Source of the DNA: Thalassolituus maritimus
GTDB lineage: Bacteria > Pseudomonadota > Gammaproteobacteria > Pseudomonadales > Oceanobacteraceae
Assembly: GCA_913019975.1 (NCBI GenBank)
Contig: CAJWBH010000008.1
Span: 62,001-126,000 of the forward strand
DNA length: 64,000 nt
Direction of reading: 5' to 3'
The translations under genes and the position numbers were made by a program. This document shows, piece by piece, positions 1 to 8,271 of this stretch; position 1 is the first letter of the stretch, and each line of letters starts with the position of its first letter. The notes under the pieces are model-generated. The model was not told the origin of the DNA. It saw nothing but the letters and a program-made list of their open reading frames with translations, and made no database searches.

Positions 1-132
1 GCGGCAGCCAAAAAAGCCTGTCCACCGAAGATGGCTATAAACTCTGAGGACCGAAAGAGACTTGCCCCTTGCAGAAAAAACAAAGGCCCGGCGGCAGCCA
101 AAGAAGCCCACCCACCGAAGGTGGCTATAAAC
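1..132. repeat. 42-bp imperfect direct repeat, 90-bp period, downstream of trpC
   Basis: Bases 1-42 and 91-132 are the same sequence with five mismatches, spaced 90 bp apart. The second copy holds a small dyad (CCACC/GGTGG at 112-124). On the minus strand the GC-rich stretch near 81-98 runs into a T-rich tract (72-85), so each unit may act as a terminator for the trp operon, which ends at 144. The array may extend left of the window. The repeat is directly visible; the terminator role is inference. Confidence 0.6.
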
Positions 133-143
133 CGACCGTCAGG

Positions 144-944
144 TCAGAAAAACAGCTTGGCGAGCTCCTCGCCCGGATCATCCGCCCGCATAAAGGCTTC
201 ACCAACCAGAAACGCATGAACATCCCGCTCACGCATGGCTGCAACGTCTTCTGGCCCAAGAATACCGCTCTCAGTAACCAGCAGGCGATCAGATGGTACT
301 TTGTCCAGCAGGCCGAAGGTGGTTTCAAGTGTCAGGTCGAAGGTATGCAGGTTACGGTTGTTAATGCCAACCAGAGGTGTCTGCATAGTCAGCGCAGTTT
401 CAAGCTCTTCGCCGTCGTGAACTTCAACCAGTACATCCATACCCAGTTCGTGGGCAATGCCTTCAAGGTCCTGAAGCTGCATTTTGCTCAGAGCAGAAAC
501 GATCAACAGCACGCAATCGGCATTAATCGCGCGAGCTTCGTAGATCTGGTAAGGGTCAACGAGAAAGTCTTTACGGATCACCGGCAAGCTGCAGGCTTTG
601 CGTGCCGCCTTCAGGAAGTCTTCGTGGCCCTGAAAATAATCGCGGTCAGTCAGTACAGACAAACACGCAGCGCCGGCTTTCTCGTAGGATTCTGCGATTT
701 CCTGCGGAATAAAGTTTTCGCGCAGTACGCCTTTCGATGGCGATGCTTTCTTGATCTCGGCGATCACTGCTGGCAGGCCAGCGTCGACTTTCGCCTTCAT
801 TGAGCGGTAAAAACCACGCAGTGCGTCTTTGTCCATATCGAGTGCCTGAGCTTTGAGCTCATTCAATGGAAGGTTCGCACTGCGCTGAGCCACTTCTACG
901 GCTTTGGTATCGATGATTTTTTTCAGAATGGTCGGAGTATTCAT
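144..944 (-). CDS. trpC: Indole-3-glycerol-phosphate synthase TrpC
   Basis: Closes the indole ring of 1-(2-carboxyphenylamino)-1-deoxyribulose 5-phosphate in tryptophan synthesis; cytoplasmic. The 266-residue protein is a full-length single-domain TIM barrel. Visible family motifs are [11 protein letters not shown], the [16 protein letters not shown] strand, [19 protein letters not shown] and FLVGEAFMR. The reading frame is open further upstream, but that extension overlaps trpD and has no family similarity, so the ATG at 944 (MNTPTILKK) is chosen. It lies 19 bp after the trpD stop, as the last gene of trpE-G-D-C. It is not fused to trpF, unlike the enterobacterial enzyme. Confidence 0.97.
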   Translation of the reverse strand: MNTPTILKKIIDTKAVEVAQRSANLPLNELKAQALDMDKDALRGFYRSMKAKVDAGLPAVIAEIKKASPSKGVLRENFIPQEIAESYEKAGAACLSVLTDRDYFQGHEDFLKAARKACSLPVIRKDFLVDPYQIYEARAINADCVLLIVSALSKMQLQDLEGIAHELGMDVLVEVHDGEELETALTMQTPLVGINNRNLHTFDLTLETTFGLLDKVPSDRLLVTESGILGPEDVAAMRERDVHAFLVGEAFMRADDPGEELAKLFF

Positions 945-963
945 AGCAATTCTTTCGTGCCGC

Positions 964-2010
964 TCAGCGGTCGTTGTCTTCCGCCAGCAGTCCGGAGAAG
1001 CTGACCAGTTCATTGAGTTTGCCCAGCGCAAGGCCAGAACAAATAGCATCATCTGCCATGGCGACGCCCTCTTTCAGGCTTGTCGCAAGACCAGCCACGT
1101 AGATCGCGGCGCCTGCATTTAATGCGAGCATATCTGCAGCACGTTGGCCTTCGGCTGTTTCACGCTTTCCTAAGGCATCCTTAATTAAGGTCAGGGACGC
1201 CTCAGCACTTTCAACGTCCAGTCCTTTTAGTGGCTGAGACTCAATACCGAGCTCATCTGGAGTAATAACAAACTCACGCAACTCGCCATTCTTTAATTCA
1301 CAGGCGTATGTCTCAGTGGCCAGACTGATTTCATCAAGTCCGTCTTTTGAGTGCACGACTAATACATGACCACCGCCCATTCTCTGTAATACTTCGGCAA
1401 CAGGGCGCACAAGCGCCTGTGAGAAAACACCAATGACCTGATTCGCAACACCCGCTGGGTTGGTCATTGGCCCAAGGATATTAAAAATGGTACGCATGCC
1501 CAGCGACTTTCTTGGGCCGATGGCGTGCTTCATTGCACTGTGGTGTGATGGCGCAAACATGAAGCCAACACCCAGCTCATCAATGCAACGCGCAACCTGC
1601 TCTGCAGTAAGCGTCAGGTTGACCCCTGCGGCTTCAAGCAGATCCGCACTGCCGGATTTTGAAGAAACCCCGCGGTTACCGTGTTTTGCAACTGTGCCAC
1701 CAGCCGCCGCGACAACAAACGATGACGCCGTTGATACGTTAAAAAGGTTCGCACCATCACCGCCGGTACCCACGATATCAACCGCATTTTCAGCCTTAAC
1801 AGAAACGCCCGTAGCCAGTTCGCGCATGACGGTAACAGCACCCACGATTTCATCGATACTTTCGCTTTTCATACGCAGCGCAACCAGAAAAGCACCGATC
1901 TGAGCATCGTCACACTGACCCGTCATAATCTGACGCATGACGTCGATCATTTCGTTAGTAGCCAGGTCCTGACGCTCAACAACGCGAGCCAGTGCCTCTT
2001 TAATTTCCAT
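964..2010 (-). CDS. trpD: Anthranilate phosphoribosyltransferase TrpD
   Basis: Transfers phosphoribosyl from PRPP to anthranilate, the second step of tryptophan synthesis. The 348-residue length is normal for the stand-alone enzyme. The glycine-rich PRPP loop is seen as [17 protein letters not shown], followed by [19 protein letters not shown] and the [11 protein letters not shown] segment. It sits 12 bp after trpG in one operon. It is separate from the glutamine amidotransferase subunit, as in pseudomonads and unlike the TrpGD fusion of E. coli. A good AGGAGAAACTC-type ribosome site precedes the ATG. Confidence 0.97.
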   Translation of the reverse strand: MEIKEALARVVERQDLATNEMIDVMRQIMTGQCDDAQIGAFLVALRMKSESIDEIVGAVTVMRELATGVSVKAENAVDIVGTGGDGANLFNVSTASSFVVAAAGGTVAKHGNRGVSSKSGSADLLEAAGVNLTLTAEQVARCIDELGVGFMFAPSHHSAMKHAIGPRKSLGMRTIFNILGPMTNPAGVANQVIGVFSQALVRPVAEVLQRMGGGHVLVVHSKDGLDEISLATETYACELKNGELREFVITPDELGIESQPLKGLDVESAEASLTLIKDALGKRETAEGQRAADMLALNAGAAIYVAGLATSLKEGVAMADDAICSGLALGKLNELVSFSGLLAEDNDR

Positions 2011-2022
2011 GAGTTTCTCCTG

Positions 2023-2616
2023 TCAGTCGCGGTTAAGCGTCGTTTTTAAAAAGTTATCTAATAATTCGTGCCCATGCTCCGTCAGAATAGATTCCGGATG
2101 AAACTGAACACCTTCGACGGCCAGCTCTTTATGTCGAACACCCATAATTTCTTCGATACTGCCGTCAGGATTCTGAGTCCATGCAGTTATTTCCAGGCAG
2201 TCCGGAAGATTCTGTTTATCTATCACCAGAGAATGGTAGCGGGTCGCTTTATAAGGGTTGGGTAACCCTGAAAAAACACCCTGACCCGCATGATAAACAT
2301 CAGAGGTTTTGCCGTGCATAACTTGCCCGGCACGAATGATGTCACCGCCATAAACCTGGCCGATGCTCTGGTGCCCGAGGCAAATACCCAGCACTGGAAT
2401 TTTTCCGGCAAAATAGCGGATCGCTTCCATAGATATGCCCGCTTCATTCGGCGTGCAGGGCCCCGGTGAAATAACCAGGCGCTCGGGTTTCAGCGCTTCG
2501 ATTTCTTCGACGGTAATTTCATCATTGCGGAATACCTTTACTTCGGCTCCGAGTTCAGTGAAATACTGGACTACGTTGTAGGTAAAGGAGTCATAATTAT
2601 CGATCATTACCAGCAT
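2023..2616 (-). CDS. trpG: Anthranilate synthase component II (glutamine amidotransferase) TrpG
   Basis: Supplies ammonia from glutamine to TrpE. This is a class I glutamine amidotransferase of 197 residues with the nucleophile Cys79 in [17 protein letters not shown] and the His/Glu pair in QFHPESIL near the C-terminus. The oxyanion-loop segment [11 protein letters not shown] is present. It lies between trpE and trpD with 12-bp gaps on both sides. The same fold also serves as PabA, so a shared role with aminodeoxychorismate synthase cannot be excluded; the trp operon position favours TrpG. Confidence 0.95.
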   Translation of the reverse strand: MLVMIDNYDSFTYNVVQYFTELGAEVKVFRNDEITVEEIEALKPERLVISPGPCTPNEAGISMEAIRYFAGKIPVLGICLGHQSIGQVYGGDIIRAGQVMHGKTSDVYHAGQGVFSGLPNPYKATRYHSLVIDKQNLPDCLEITAWTQNPDGSIEEIMGVRHKELAVEGVQFHPESILTEHGHELLDNFLKTTLNRD

Positions 2617-2628
2617 GCTATTTCTCCT

Positions 2629-4110
2629 TTACTGATCCAGCCCTGCAGCCGCCATTGCGACTGCACGGAATACGGCACGGCCTTTGTTCATCGTCTCTTT
2701 CCATTCAAGTCGCGGCACAGAATCAGCAACAACACCGGCGCCAGCCTGAATGTTAAGGGTACCGTCTTTAATCACAGCCGTGCGGATAGCAATAGCGGTA
2801 TCCATGTTGCCATTCCAGCTCAGATAGCCCACTGCTCCGCCATAAACACCGCGTTTGGTGGATTCGAATTCATCGATGATTTCCATTGCACGAATTTTCG
2901 GAGCACCGCTCAAGGTACCGGCAGGATGGGCTGCCCGTAACACATCCATTGCCGTAATGCCGTCTTTTACTTTACCAGTCACATTAGACACGATGTGCAT
3001 GACATGACTGTAACGCTCAACGACCATCTGATCAGTGACTTTCACCTGACCGGATTTTGCAATTCGGCCCACATCATTGCGGCCTAAATCGATCAGCATC
3101 AGGTGTTCGGCAATTTCTTTCGGGTCAGCAAGAAGCTCATCTTCGAAGGCCTTGTCTTCTTCCTCGGTATAACCCCGCTTGCGCGTGCCAGCGATCGGGC
3201 GCACGGTCACTTCACCATCTTCAAGTCGGGCGAGAATTTCTGGTGAAGATCCCACTACATGAAAATCACCAAGGTTCAGGCAATACATATATGGCGATGG
3301 ATTTAACGTACGCAGAGCCCGGTATACATCAACAGGGTTACCGTCAAAAGGAATGCGCATGCGCTGAGAAATCACGCACTGCATGATGTCGCCAGACAGT
3401 ACGTATTCTTTAATCTGATCGACGGCATCCATGAATTTCTGCTCACCAAAACACGAGCGAAAATCCTCTTCGGTAATTTCCGTTGCCGTACGAAGCTGAC
3501 CAACTTCGCCCTGATAAGGCGCACGCAGAGTTTCGCGCAGTTCACCCAGGCGCTGTTCGGCTTTTTCGAAAGCCTGCTCCACAGACGGGTCGGCCATCAC
3601 AATCAGGTGCAGTTTGCCGCTGAGGTTGTCGAAAACGACGACCTCTTCGGAGACCATCAGGAGTATGTCCGGCGTACCGATTTCATCTTCAGGACAACTG
3701 TCTTTCAGTCGCGGTTCGATATAGCGGATCGTGTCGTAGCCAAAGTACCCCACCAGCCCACCGTCAAACTTCGGCAGGCCTTCCAGATCTGGCACCCGGA
3801 AGCGCCCCTGAAATTCCTCGATGAATGCCAGAGGATCATTAACCTCCTGCTCTTCAATGATTTCGCCGTCCCGCAGGTGCTGCACGGTGTAACCACTTAC
3901 CCGGATGACTTCACGGGCTGGGAGGCCGATCATGGAGTAACGCCCCCATTTCTCGCCGCCCTGCACCGACTCGAATAAGTAGGTATATGGCTGATCAGCC
4001 AGCTTGAGATAAGTAGACAGAGGAGTATCAAGATCAGCCAGTACCTGGCGTGCGACCGGAATACGGTTATAGCCCTGTTCAGCCAGAGCAGCAAAAGATT
4101 GCGGAGTCAT
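2629..4110 (-). CDS. trpE: Anthranilate synthase component I TrpE
   Basis: Converts chorismate to anthranilate with ammonia from TrpG; first committed step of tryptophan synthesis and the usual target of feedback inhibition. At 493 residues it has the family's usual length. The N-terminal regulatory domain shows [17 protein letters not shown] with the tryptophan-binding LES-type motif altered to FES. The C-terminal chorismate-binding domain shows [34 protein letters not shown] and [15 protein letters not shown]. It is the first gene of the operon; a GAAGG ribosome site precedes the ATG, and the 206-bp leader contains several hairpins. Confidence 0.97.
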   Translation of the reverse strand: MTPQSFAALAEQGYNRIPVARQVLADLDTPLSTYLKLADQPYTYLFESVQGGEKWGRYSMIGLPAREVIRVSGYTVQHLRDGEIIEEQEVNDPLAFIEEFQGRFRVPDLEGLPKFDGGLVGYFGYDTIRYIEPRLKDSCPEDEIGTPDILLMVSEEVVVFDNLSGKLHLIVMADPSVEQAFEKAEQRLGELRETLRAPYQGEVGQLRTATEITEEDFRSCFGEQKFMDAVDQIKEYVLSGDIMQCVISQRMRIPFDGNPVDVYRALRTLNPSPYMYCLNLGDFHVVGSSPEILARLEDGEVTVRPIAGTRKRGYTEEEDKAFEDELLADPKEIAEHLMLIDLGRNDVGRIAKSGQVKVTDQMVVERYSHVMHIVSNVTGKVKDGITAMDVLRAAHPAGTLSGAPKIRAMEIIDEFESTKRGVYGGAVGYLSWNGNMDTAIAIRTAVIKDGTLNIQAGAGVVADSVPRLEWKETMNKGRAVFRAVAMAAAGLDQ

Positions 4111-4126
4111 ATAAAACCTTCAGATT

Positions 4127-4199
4127 GTTAAGCGCGTAAAAAATAAAAGACGTAAGAAGTTCTGGCGCTTAACACCATCGACGGGTCAGGTGCTGACCC
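4127..4199 (-). promoter_or_regulatory. Hairpin-rich leader of trpE
   Basis: Two perfect dyads lie just upstream of trpE: a 9-bp inverted repeat (4127-4135 with 4165-4173) ending about 9 nt before the ribosome site, and a 7-bp stem with a 3-nt loop (4183-4189 with 4193-4199). An 8-bp dyad (CTTGCTCC/GGAGCAAG) lies further upstream, around 4234-4297. These could form alternative RNA structures controlling trpE. I found no leader peptide with tandem Trp codons, so classical attenuation is not supported. Confidence 0.4.
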
Positions 4200-4266
4200 T
4201 GTTGTTGTGGGCGGCTGTATTGGAAGAACACCGCTTGCTCCGGAGAATAATTGAGAGATACGGCTG

Positions 4267-4295
4267 AATATAACGGCTGGTCGCCGCAGGAGCAA
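4267..4295 (-). promoter_or_regulatory. Candidate sigma-70 promoter for trpEGDC
   Basis: Minus strand TTGCTC (4290-4295), a 17-bp spacer and TATATT (4267-4272). The -10 matches five of six consensus bases and the -35 three of six. It lies between the upstream HAD gene and the leader hairpins. Weak but well placed. Confidence 0.3.
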
Positions 4296-4316
4296 GACCT
4301 CTCCTGAATTTGCGTA

Positions 4317-4994
4317 CTATGAAACGGTCTCACGCCAATCCAGTACCGGCCAGCTACGCTCCTGTGCGACATCGGCAAGAATTTGAGTCGGATTCAGAAC
4401 CACCGGAAACCCGACCTGCTCAAGCAATGGCAGGTCAGCATGGCTGTCAGAATAGAAGGCTGCCTGATCCAGGCCATAGCCCGAACCACTCAAAAAACGT
4501 CGCGCCATATCTACTTTGCCAATCCCGTAACACAAGGGTTTCTGCAGCCCCTTGATCTGAGTTTCGGCGACATCCAGACGATTGCTGATGACATCTCCAA
4601 TGCCCAGCTCGCGGCCGTAAGCCTCTGCGACAACCTCATCAGCGCCGGTGATCATCACGATCCGGGTTCCCTGACGTTGATAGGCAAATAACAGAGAGGC
4701 CGCCTGCGGGTAAATATGAAGCTGGCCGCGCTCATTGAAGAAACGTTCGACAGACGACTGGTAATCGGCAAGGGTCATTCCGCGGGTGCGGGTACGATAG
4801 TAATTAGACAGGCGGGTATGAGTGACGCGGCCTTTTTTGTAGGCACGATACAAAGATAGCAATGCCTGAACGCCTTCGACCATAGCCCAGCGGTCGCGGC
4901 GGAAGCGCCAGCGAATCCACAAGCTGTTGGCGTCTTTATTTATCAGGCTGTCATCAAGGTCAAAGAATACGACCGGGACATCATAAACCTTCAT
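4317..4994 (-). CDS. HAD-IB family hydrolase (phosphoserine phosphatase-like)
   Basis: A cytoplasmic haloacid-dehalogenase phosphatase of 225 residues. The nucleophile motif is FFDLDDSL (Asp12, Asp14), motif II lies in MITGADEVVAEAYG, and motif III/IV in SDSHADLPLLEQVG, the arrangement of the SerB-like HAD-IB group. The substrate cannot be told from sequence; phosphoserine, phosphocholine or a nucleotide are all possible. The frame is open further upstream, but a strong GGAGG ribosome site directly before the ATG at 4994 fixes the start. It is the gene upstream of the trp operon, same strand, with about 200 bp between, so cotranscription is uncertain. Confidence 0.85.
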   Translation of the reverse strand: MKVYDVPVVFFDLDDSLINKDANSLWIRWRFRRDRWAMVEGVQALLSLYRAYKKGRVTHTRLSNYYRTRTRGMTLADYQSSVERFFNERGQLHIYPQAASLLFAYQRQGTRIVMITGADEVVAEAYGRELGIGDVISNRLDVAETQIKGLQKPLCYGIGKVDMARRFLSGSGYGLDQAAFYSDSHADLPLLEQVGFPVVLNPTQILADVAQERSWPVLDWRETVS

Positions 4995-5118
4995 TCTGTC
5001 CTCCTCTGACCTACAGACTACCACACGGCCGGGATGACCATAGTGTCCCGATTGTAAAGGCGCCATCACAGAGAGACTTCATAAATGTGACAAATTAAAT
5101 TTTGCCACGTTTCGAGGA

Positions 5119-5149
5119 TTGACCTGAATCACCACAGGCGTAGTGTAAA
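5119..5149 (+). promoter_or_regulatory. Possible promoter of the hpf-like gene
   Basis: TTGACC (5119-5124) and TGTAAA (5144-5149) are separated by 19 bp, longer than the 17-bp optimum. The position about 65 bp before the start codon is suitable. Low confidence because of the spacing. Confidence 0.25.
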
Positions 5150-5213
5150 TAGTCCATCCTTAATCAAGACGGAGCATTAAAGCGACGTCTCGCCACTGTG
5201 AAAAGGAGCGACT

Positions 5214-5555
5214 ATGAAAGGTTTGGAAATTTCTTTCCGTGATATCGAGCACTCTGACGCTATTGAGTACCAGATCCGCGAAAAAGCCAGCAAGCTGGCA
5301 TCCCGCTACGATGAAATTACAGGAATTCGAGCCGTTGTTGGCTTACCCCACAATCATAGCCACAAAGGGAATATAGCCCACATCTCCCTCGAGGTCGGAC
5401 TGCCGGGTGAAACCGTCGCTATCACTCACGACCATCATGACAAGTCCGAACACGAAAATATGTATGTTGCACTGCGTGATGCCTTTGATAAAGCGCAGAG
5501 AAAAATCGGCAAGATTCACAATAAGCGCATCGATAACAAGCGCAGGATTCATTAA
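5214..5555 (+). CDS. Ribosome hibernation promoting factor / RaiA family protein
   Basis: A 113-residue protein of the HPF/YfiA (S30AE) family, which binds the 30S decoding centre of idle ribosomes. The fold is suggested by the N-terminal strand MKGLEISFRDIEHSDAIEYQIREKA split as in HPF, the helix with ASKLASRYDEI, and the C-terminal helix YVALRDAFDKAQRKIGK followed by a short basic tail. It is the short form without the dimerisation domain of long HPF. GGAG precedes the ATG at suitable spacing. It is not next to rpoN, where the commonest gammaproteobacterial hpf sits, so it may be a second paralogue. Confidence 0.85.
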   Translation: MKGLEISFRDIEHSDAIEYQIREKASKLASRYDEITGIRAVVGLPHNHSHKGNIAHISLEVGLPGETVAITHDHHDKSEHENMYVALRDAFDKAQRKIGKIHNKRIDNKRRIH

Positions 5556-5565
5556 TTCGCCAACT

Positions 5566-5591
5566 AAAAAGGGGCCTCACGGCCCCTTTTT
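5566..5591. terminator. Bidirectional rho-independent terminator
   Basis: An 11-bp stem (AAAAAGGGGCC/GGCCCCTTTTT) with a TCAC loop between the convergent hpf-like and TetR genes. T-tracts occur on both strands. Confidence 0.9.
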
Positions 5592-5609
5592 GTTTCACCA
5601 GCCGTCCTT

Positions 5610-6203
5610 TTACAGCTTACCGCTAAGCAGTACCTGAAGCAGACCCGGCCGTGACAGGTCGGCATACAGAGATGCCAGTTCTTCCGGGCTTTCGTTAAAG
5701 TCTTCACGAATCCAGCGGACAATAACCGCAAATGACGCACCCGCCAGATAATCGATAACGTAGTGAATACGACTGTTGCTGGCAATATTGAGCTTGTGTG
5801 CCTCAATGTAGCGTTCGATAGTACGACCCACATAGGTTTTGAACTCGTTCAACAGGATCGCTTCGACATCTTCAGCCACCAAGAGCTTGGCTACTTCAGA
5901 GTGCAACTGCCATTGACGGAACATCAGCACCGCGATCTCAGGGTCGACGTTCGGAGAGCGGGTCAGAATCGGGTCAATCTGTTCAGCGAACTCAAGAAAC
6001 ATCTGCTCAATGTAATAACGCAGCAAATCGTCCTTCGAGCGGAAGTGCAGATAGAATGTCGGCCGGGCTACACCTGAGTGCTCACAGATGTTTGCTACCG
6101 ATAGCTTCGAGTATGGTTTCTCTGCCATCAGCTTAAGCAATGTATTAACTAACAGGCGGCGAGATCGTTCTACCCGTTTATCCAGTTCCTTCGCAGCGGC
6201 CAC
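5610..6203 (-). CDS. TetR/AcrR family transcriptional regulator
   Basis: A DNA-binding repressor-type protein of 197 residues. The N-terminal helix-turn-helix is clear: LSVANICEHSGVARPTFYLHF with the flanking KSKDDLL-type end (RSKDDLLRYYI). The C-terminal ligand domain gives no clue to the inducer. The frame extends upstream to 6308, but a GTG at 6203 preceded by AGGGGG gives the normal family length and is preferred. Two copies of a 10-bp sequence just upstream could be its operator. It lies downstream of two acyl-CoA dehydrogenases on the same strand but behind a terminator, so a link with fatty-acid control is only suggestive. Confidence 0.85.
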   Translation of the reverse strand: MAAAKELDKRVERSRRLLVNTLLKLMAEKPYSKLSVANICEHSGVARPTFYLHFRSKDDLLRYYIEQMFLEFAEQIDPILTRSPNVDPEIAVLMFRQWQLHSEVAKLLVAEDVEAILLNEFKTYVGRTIERYIEAHKLNIASNSRIHYVIDYLAGASFAVIVRWIREDFNESPEELASLYADLSRPGLLQVLLSGKL

Positions 6204-6212
6204 AGCGCCCCC

Positions 6213-6251
6213 TACAGATTGGTGAGTTTTTCTTATAAATATACAGATTGG
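6213..6251 (-). promoter_or_regulatory. Direct 10-bp repeats upstream of the TetR gene
   Basis: TACAGATTGG occurs at 6213-6222 and 6242-6251, flanking an AT-rich TATAAATATA stretch that can hold a -10 element on the minus strand. The placement just before the GTG start suggests an autoregulatory site. Inference only. Confidence 0.3.
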
Positions 6252-6306
6252 CGCAAGTGTACATGAACTTATCAATGGGAAGAAGATGGCCTGACACTTC
6301 GGGCAC

Positions 6307-6330
6307 AAAAAAACCGCCCGAAGGCGGTTT
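6307..6330 (-). terminator. Terminator of the downstream acyl-CoA dehydrogenase gene
   Basis: AAACCGCC/GGCGGTTT stem with a CGAA loop, followed on the minus strand by a run of seven Ts. It ends the transcript of the gene at 6359-8149. Confidence 0.85.
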
Positions 6331-6358
6331 CTTTACGCTCATACTGACAATGTCAGTA

Positions 6359-8149
6359 TCAGGCAGTCTCGAACATTTCGTCGTCCAGACCATAAAGTGA
6401 CTCAGCGCCACCCTTAACGGTTGCAGACAGACCAATGTAACGAGGCAGCAGACGCTTAACGTAGAAACGTGCAGTCTCCACTTTCGCCTTATAGAAGCTG
6501 TCGTCCTGCTTAGGCAGAGCAACAACCGCCATCTTCGCCCACATGTAAGCGTACGCCGCGTAGCCAAAGACGTGCAGGTATTCAACAGACGCCGCACCGA
6601 TCTCGTTCGGATTGCTCTGAGCCTGATCGATAACCCACTGGGTCAGGTCAGACAGATTTTCCATCGCTGCCTTCAGAGGCTCGATGAACTCAGCCGCCGC
6701 TTCGTTACCTGCCTGAGAGGCAACGAAATCGTTAACGTCCTGCTCAAACACTTTATACAGAGAGCCATTAGTACCGACAATCTTACGACCCATCAGGTCA
6801 AGCGCCTGAATGCCGTTTGTACCTTCGTAGATCTGAGTGATACGCAGGTCACGAACGTGCTGCTCCTGACCCCACTCACGGATGAAGCCGTGACCACCGA
6901 AGATTTGCTGACCCGCAATCGCGCTCTCCAGAGCTACGTCTGTCATGAACGCTTTCGCAACTGGCGTCAGCAGAGCAACCATCTGCTCAGCGTGCTTCGC
7001 CTGATCTGCATTGTCGCTGTACTTAGAAGTATCCAGCCACGCACCTACGTAAGTAGAAAACGCACGCCCCGCTTCGTTGAAGGCACGCATGGTCATCAGC
7101 ATGCGACGAACATCAGGGTGTACGATGATCGGGTCAGCGGCTTTGTCTTTTGCCACAGCACCAGTTGGAGCACGGCTCTGAATACGGTCACGAGCATACG
7201 CCACGGCGTTCTGGTAAGAGTTCTCGGCAACGCCCAGACCTTGGATACCCACACCCAGACGCTCATAGTTCATCATGGTGAACATGCACGCCAGACCTTT
7301 GTTTTCTTCGCCTACGAGCCAACCTTTCGCACCGTCGTAGTTCATTACACAGGTCGCCGAACCTTTAATACCCATCTTGTGCTCAATCGAACCACAAGAA
7401 GCAGCGTTACGCTCGCCCAGAGAACCATCTTCGTTCACCATGAACTTAGGTACCAGGAACAGAGAGATACCTTTAGGGCCAGCTGGAGCATCCGGCAGCT
7501 TCGCCAGCACGAGGTGGATGATGTTTTCCGCCATGTCGTGCTCACCCCAAGTGATAAAGATCTTGGTGCCAGTAATATCGTAAGAACCGTCAGCGTTTGG
7601 CTCAGCCTTGGTACGGATAATACCCAGGTCAGTACCGGCGTGAGGTTCGGTCAGGTCCATCGCACCAGACCATACGCCTGAGTACATGTTTGGCAGGTAC
7701 TTCTCTTTCAGTTCCTGAGAACCGTGAGCGTTCAGAGACAGGCATGCGCCAGCAGTCAGCATAGGCGCCAGACCGAACGCCATGTTCGAGCCCTGAACCA
7801 TCTCTTCAACCTGAGCAACCAGAGTTTTAGGCATGCCCATACCGCCAAAGTCAGGGTTACCACCCAGACCGTTCAGTCCCGCTTCAACGTAAGTCTGGTA
7901 GGCGTCTTTGAAGCCTGGAGCGGCAGTCACTTCACCGTTTTCCCAGGTAGATGAGTTCTCATCACCGTCACGGTTGATCGGTGCCAGAACCTGGCTTGCG
8001 ATTTTCCCACACTCTTCCAGGATGGCTTCCGCGGTTTCCATGTCCACAGCACCCTGCAGACCAGCAAGGGATTCCCACATTGAACCCGCATCAAAAACTT
8101 CATTCAGAACAAAGCGCATATCGCGTAACGGAGCTTTATATTCTGGCAT
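6359..8149 (-). CDS. Acyl-CoA dehydrogenase, FadE-type with C-terminal extension
   Basis: Flavoenzyme of fatty-acid beta-oxidation that introduces the 2,3-trans double bond into acyl-CoA. The 596-residue length matches the long proteobacterial form with an extra C-terminal domain. The FAD-binding middle region shows MDLTEPHAGTDLG and GTKIFITWGEHDMAENI; the C-terminal half shows GGHGFIREWGQEQHVRD and the catalytic-Glu region IYEGTNGIQALDLMGRK. It is 122 bp downstream of a close paralogue on the same strand, separated by a terminator-like hairpin. The two share the N-terminal MPEYKAPLRD signature and arose by duplication. Chain-length preference is unknown. Confidence 0.93.
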   Translation of the reverse strand: MPEYKAPLRDMRFVLNEVFDAGSMWESLAGLQGAVDMETAEAILEECGKIASQVLAPINRDGDENSSTWENGEVTAAPGFKDAYQTYVEAGLNGLGGNPDFGGMGMPKTLVAQVEEMVQGSNMAFGLAPMLTAGACLSLNAHGSQELKEKYLPNMYSGVWSGAMDLTEPHAGTDLGIIRTKAEPNADGSYDITGTKIFITWGEHDMAENIIHLVLAKLPDAPAGPKGISLFLVPKFMVNEDGSLGERNAASCGSIEHKMGIKGSATCVMNYDGAKGWLVGEENKGLACMFTMMNYERLGVGIQGLGVAENSYQNAVAYARDRIQSRAPTGAVAKDKAADPIIVHPDVRRMLMTMRAFNEAGRAFSTYVGAWLDTSKYSDNADQAKHAEQMVALLTPVAKAFMTDVALESAIAGQQIFGGHGFIREWGQEQHVRDLRITQIYEGTNGIQALDLMGRKIVGTNGSLYKVFEQDVNDFVASQAGNEAAAEFIEPLKAAMENLSDLTQWVIDQAQSNPNEIGAASVEYLHVFGYAAYAYMWAKMAVVALPKQDDSFYKAKVETARFYVKRLLPRYIGLSATVKGGAESLYGLDDEMFETA

Positions 8150-8230
8150 GACTCACCTCATTTATATTGGTACAGAACGCACATCCGGAGCGTTCAGAAA
8201 TTCAATCAAAATAGCTTTATATATAACGCA

Positions 8231-8256
8231 GAAAAACCGCGCCGTGGCGCGGTTCT
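8231..8256 (-). terminator. Terminator between the acyl-CoA dehydrogenase paralogues
   Basis: AACCGCGCC/GGCGCGGTT stem with a 2-nt loop, followed on the minus strand by TTTTTC. It should end most transcripts of the upstream gene, so the second copy probably has its own promoter in 8150-8230. Confidence 0.8.
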
Positions 8257-8271
8257 TCTTAGTCAGACACA

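Noticed and set aside
4128-4178. 16-codon ORF in the trpE leader as a trp leader peptide
   Set aside because: It has no tryptophan codon and no ribosome site, so it does not fit classical attenuation.
5610-6203. TetR gene as PsrA itself
   Set aside because: The helix-turn-helix and C-terminal domain do not resemble PsrA, and the PsrA-type site is 4 kb away behind two terminators.
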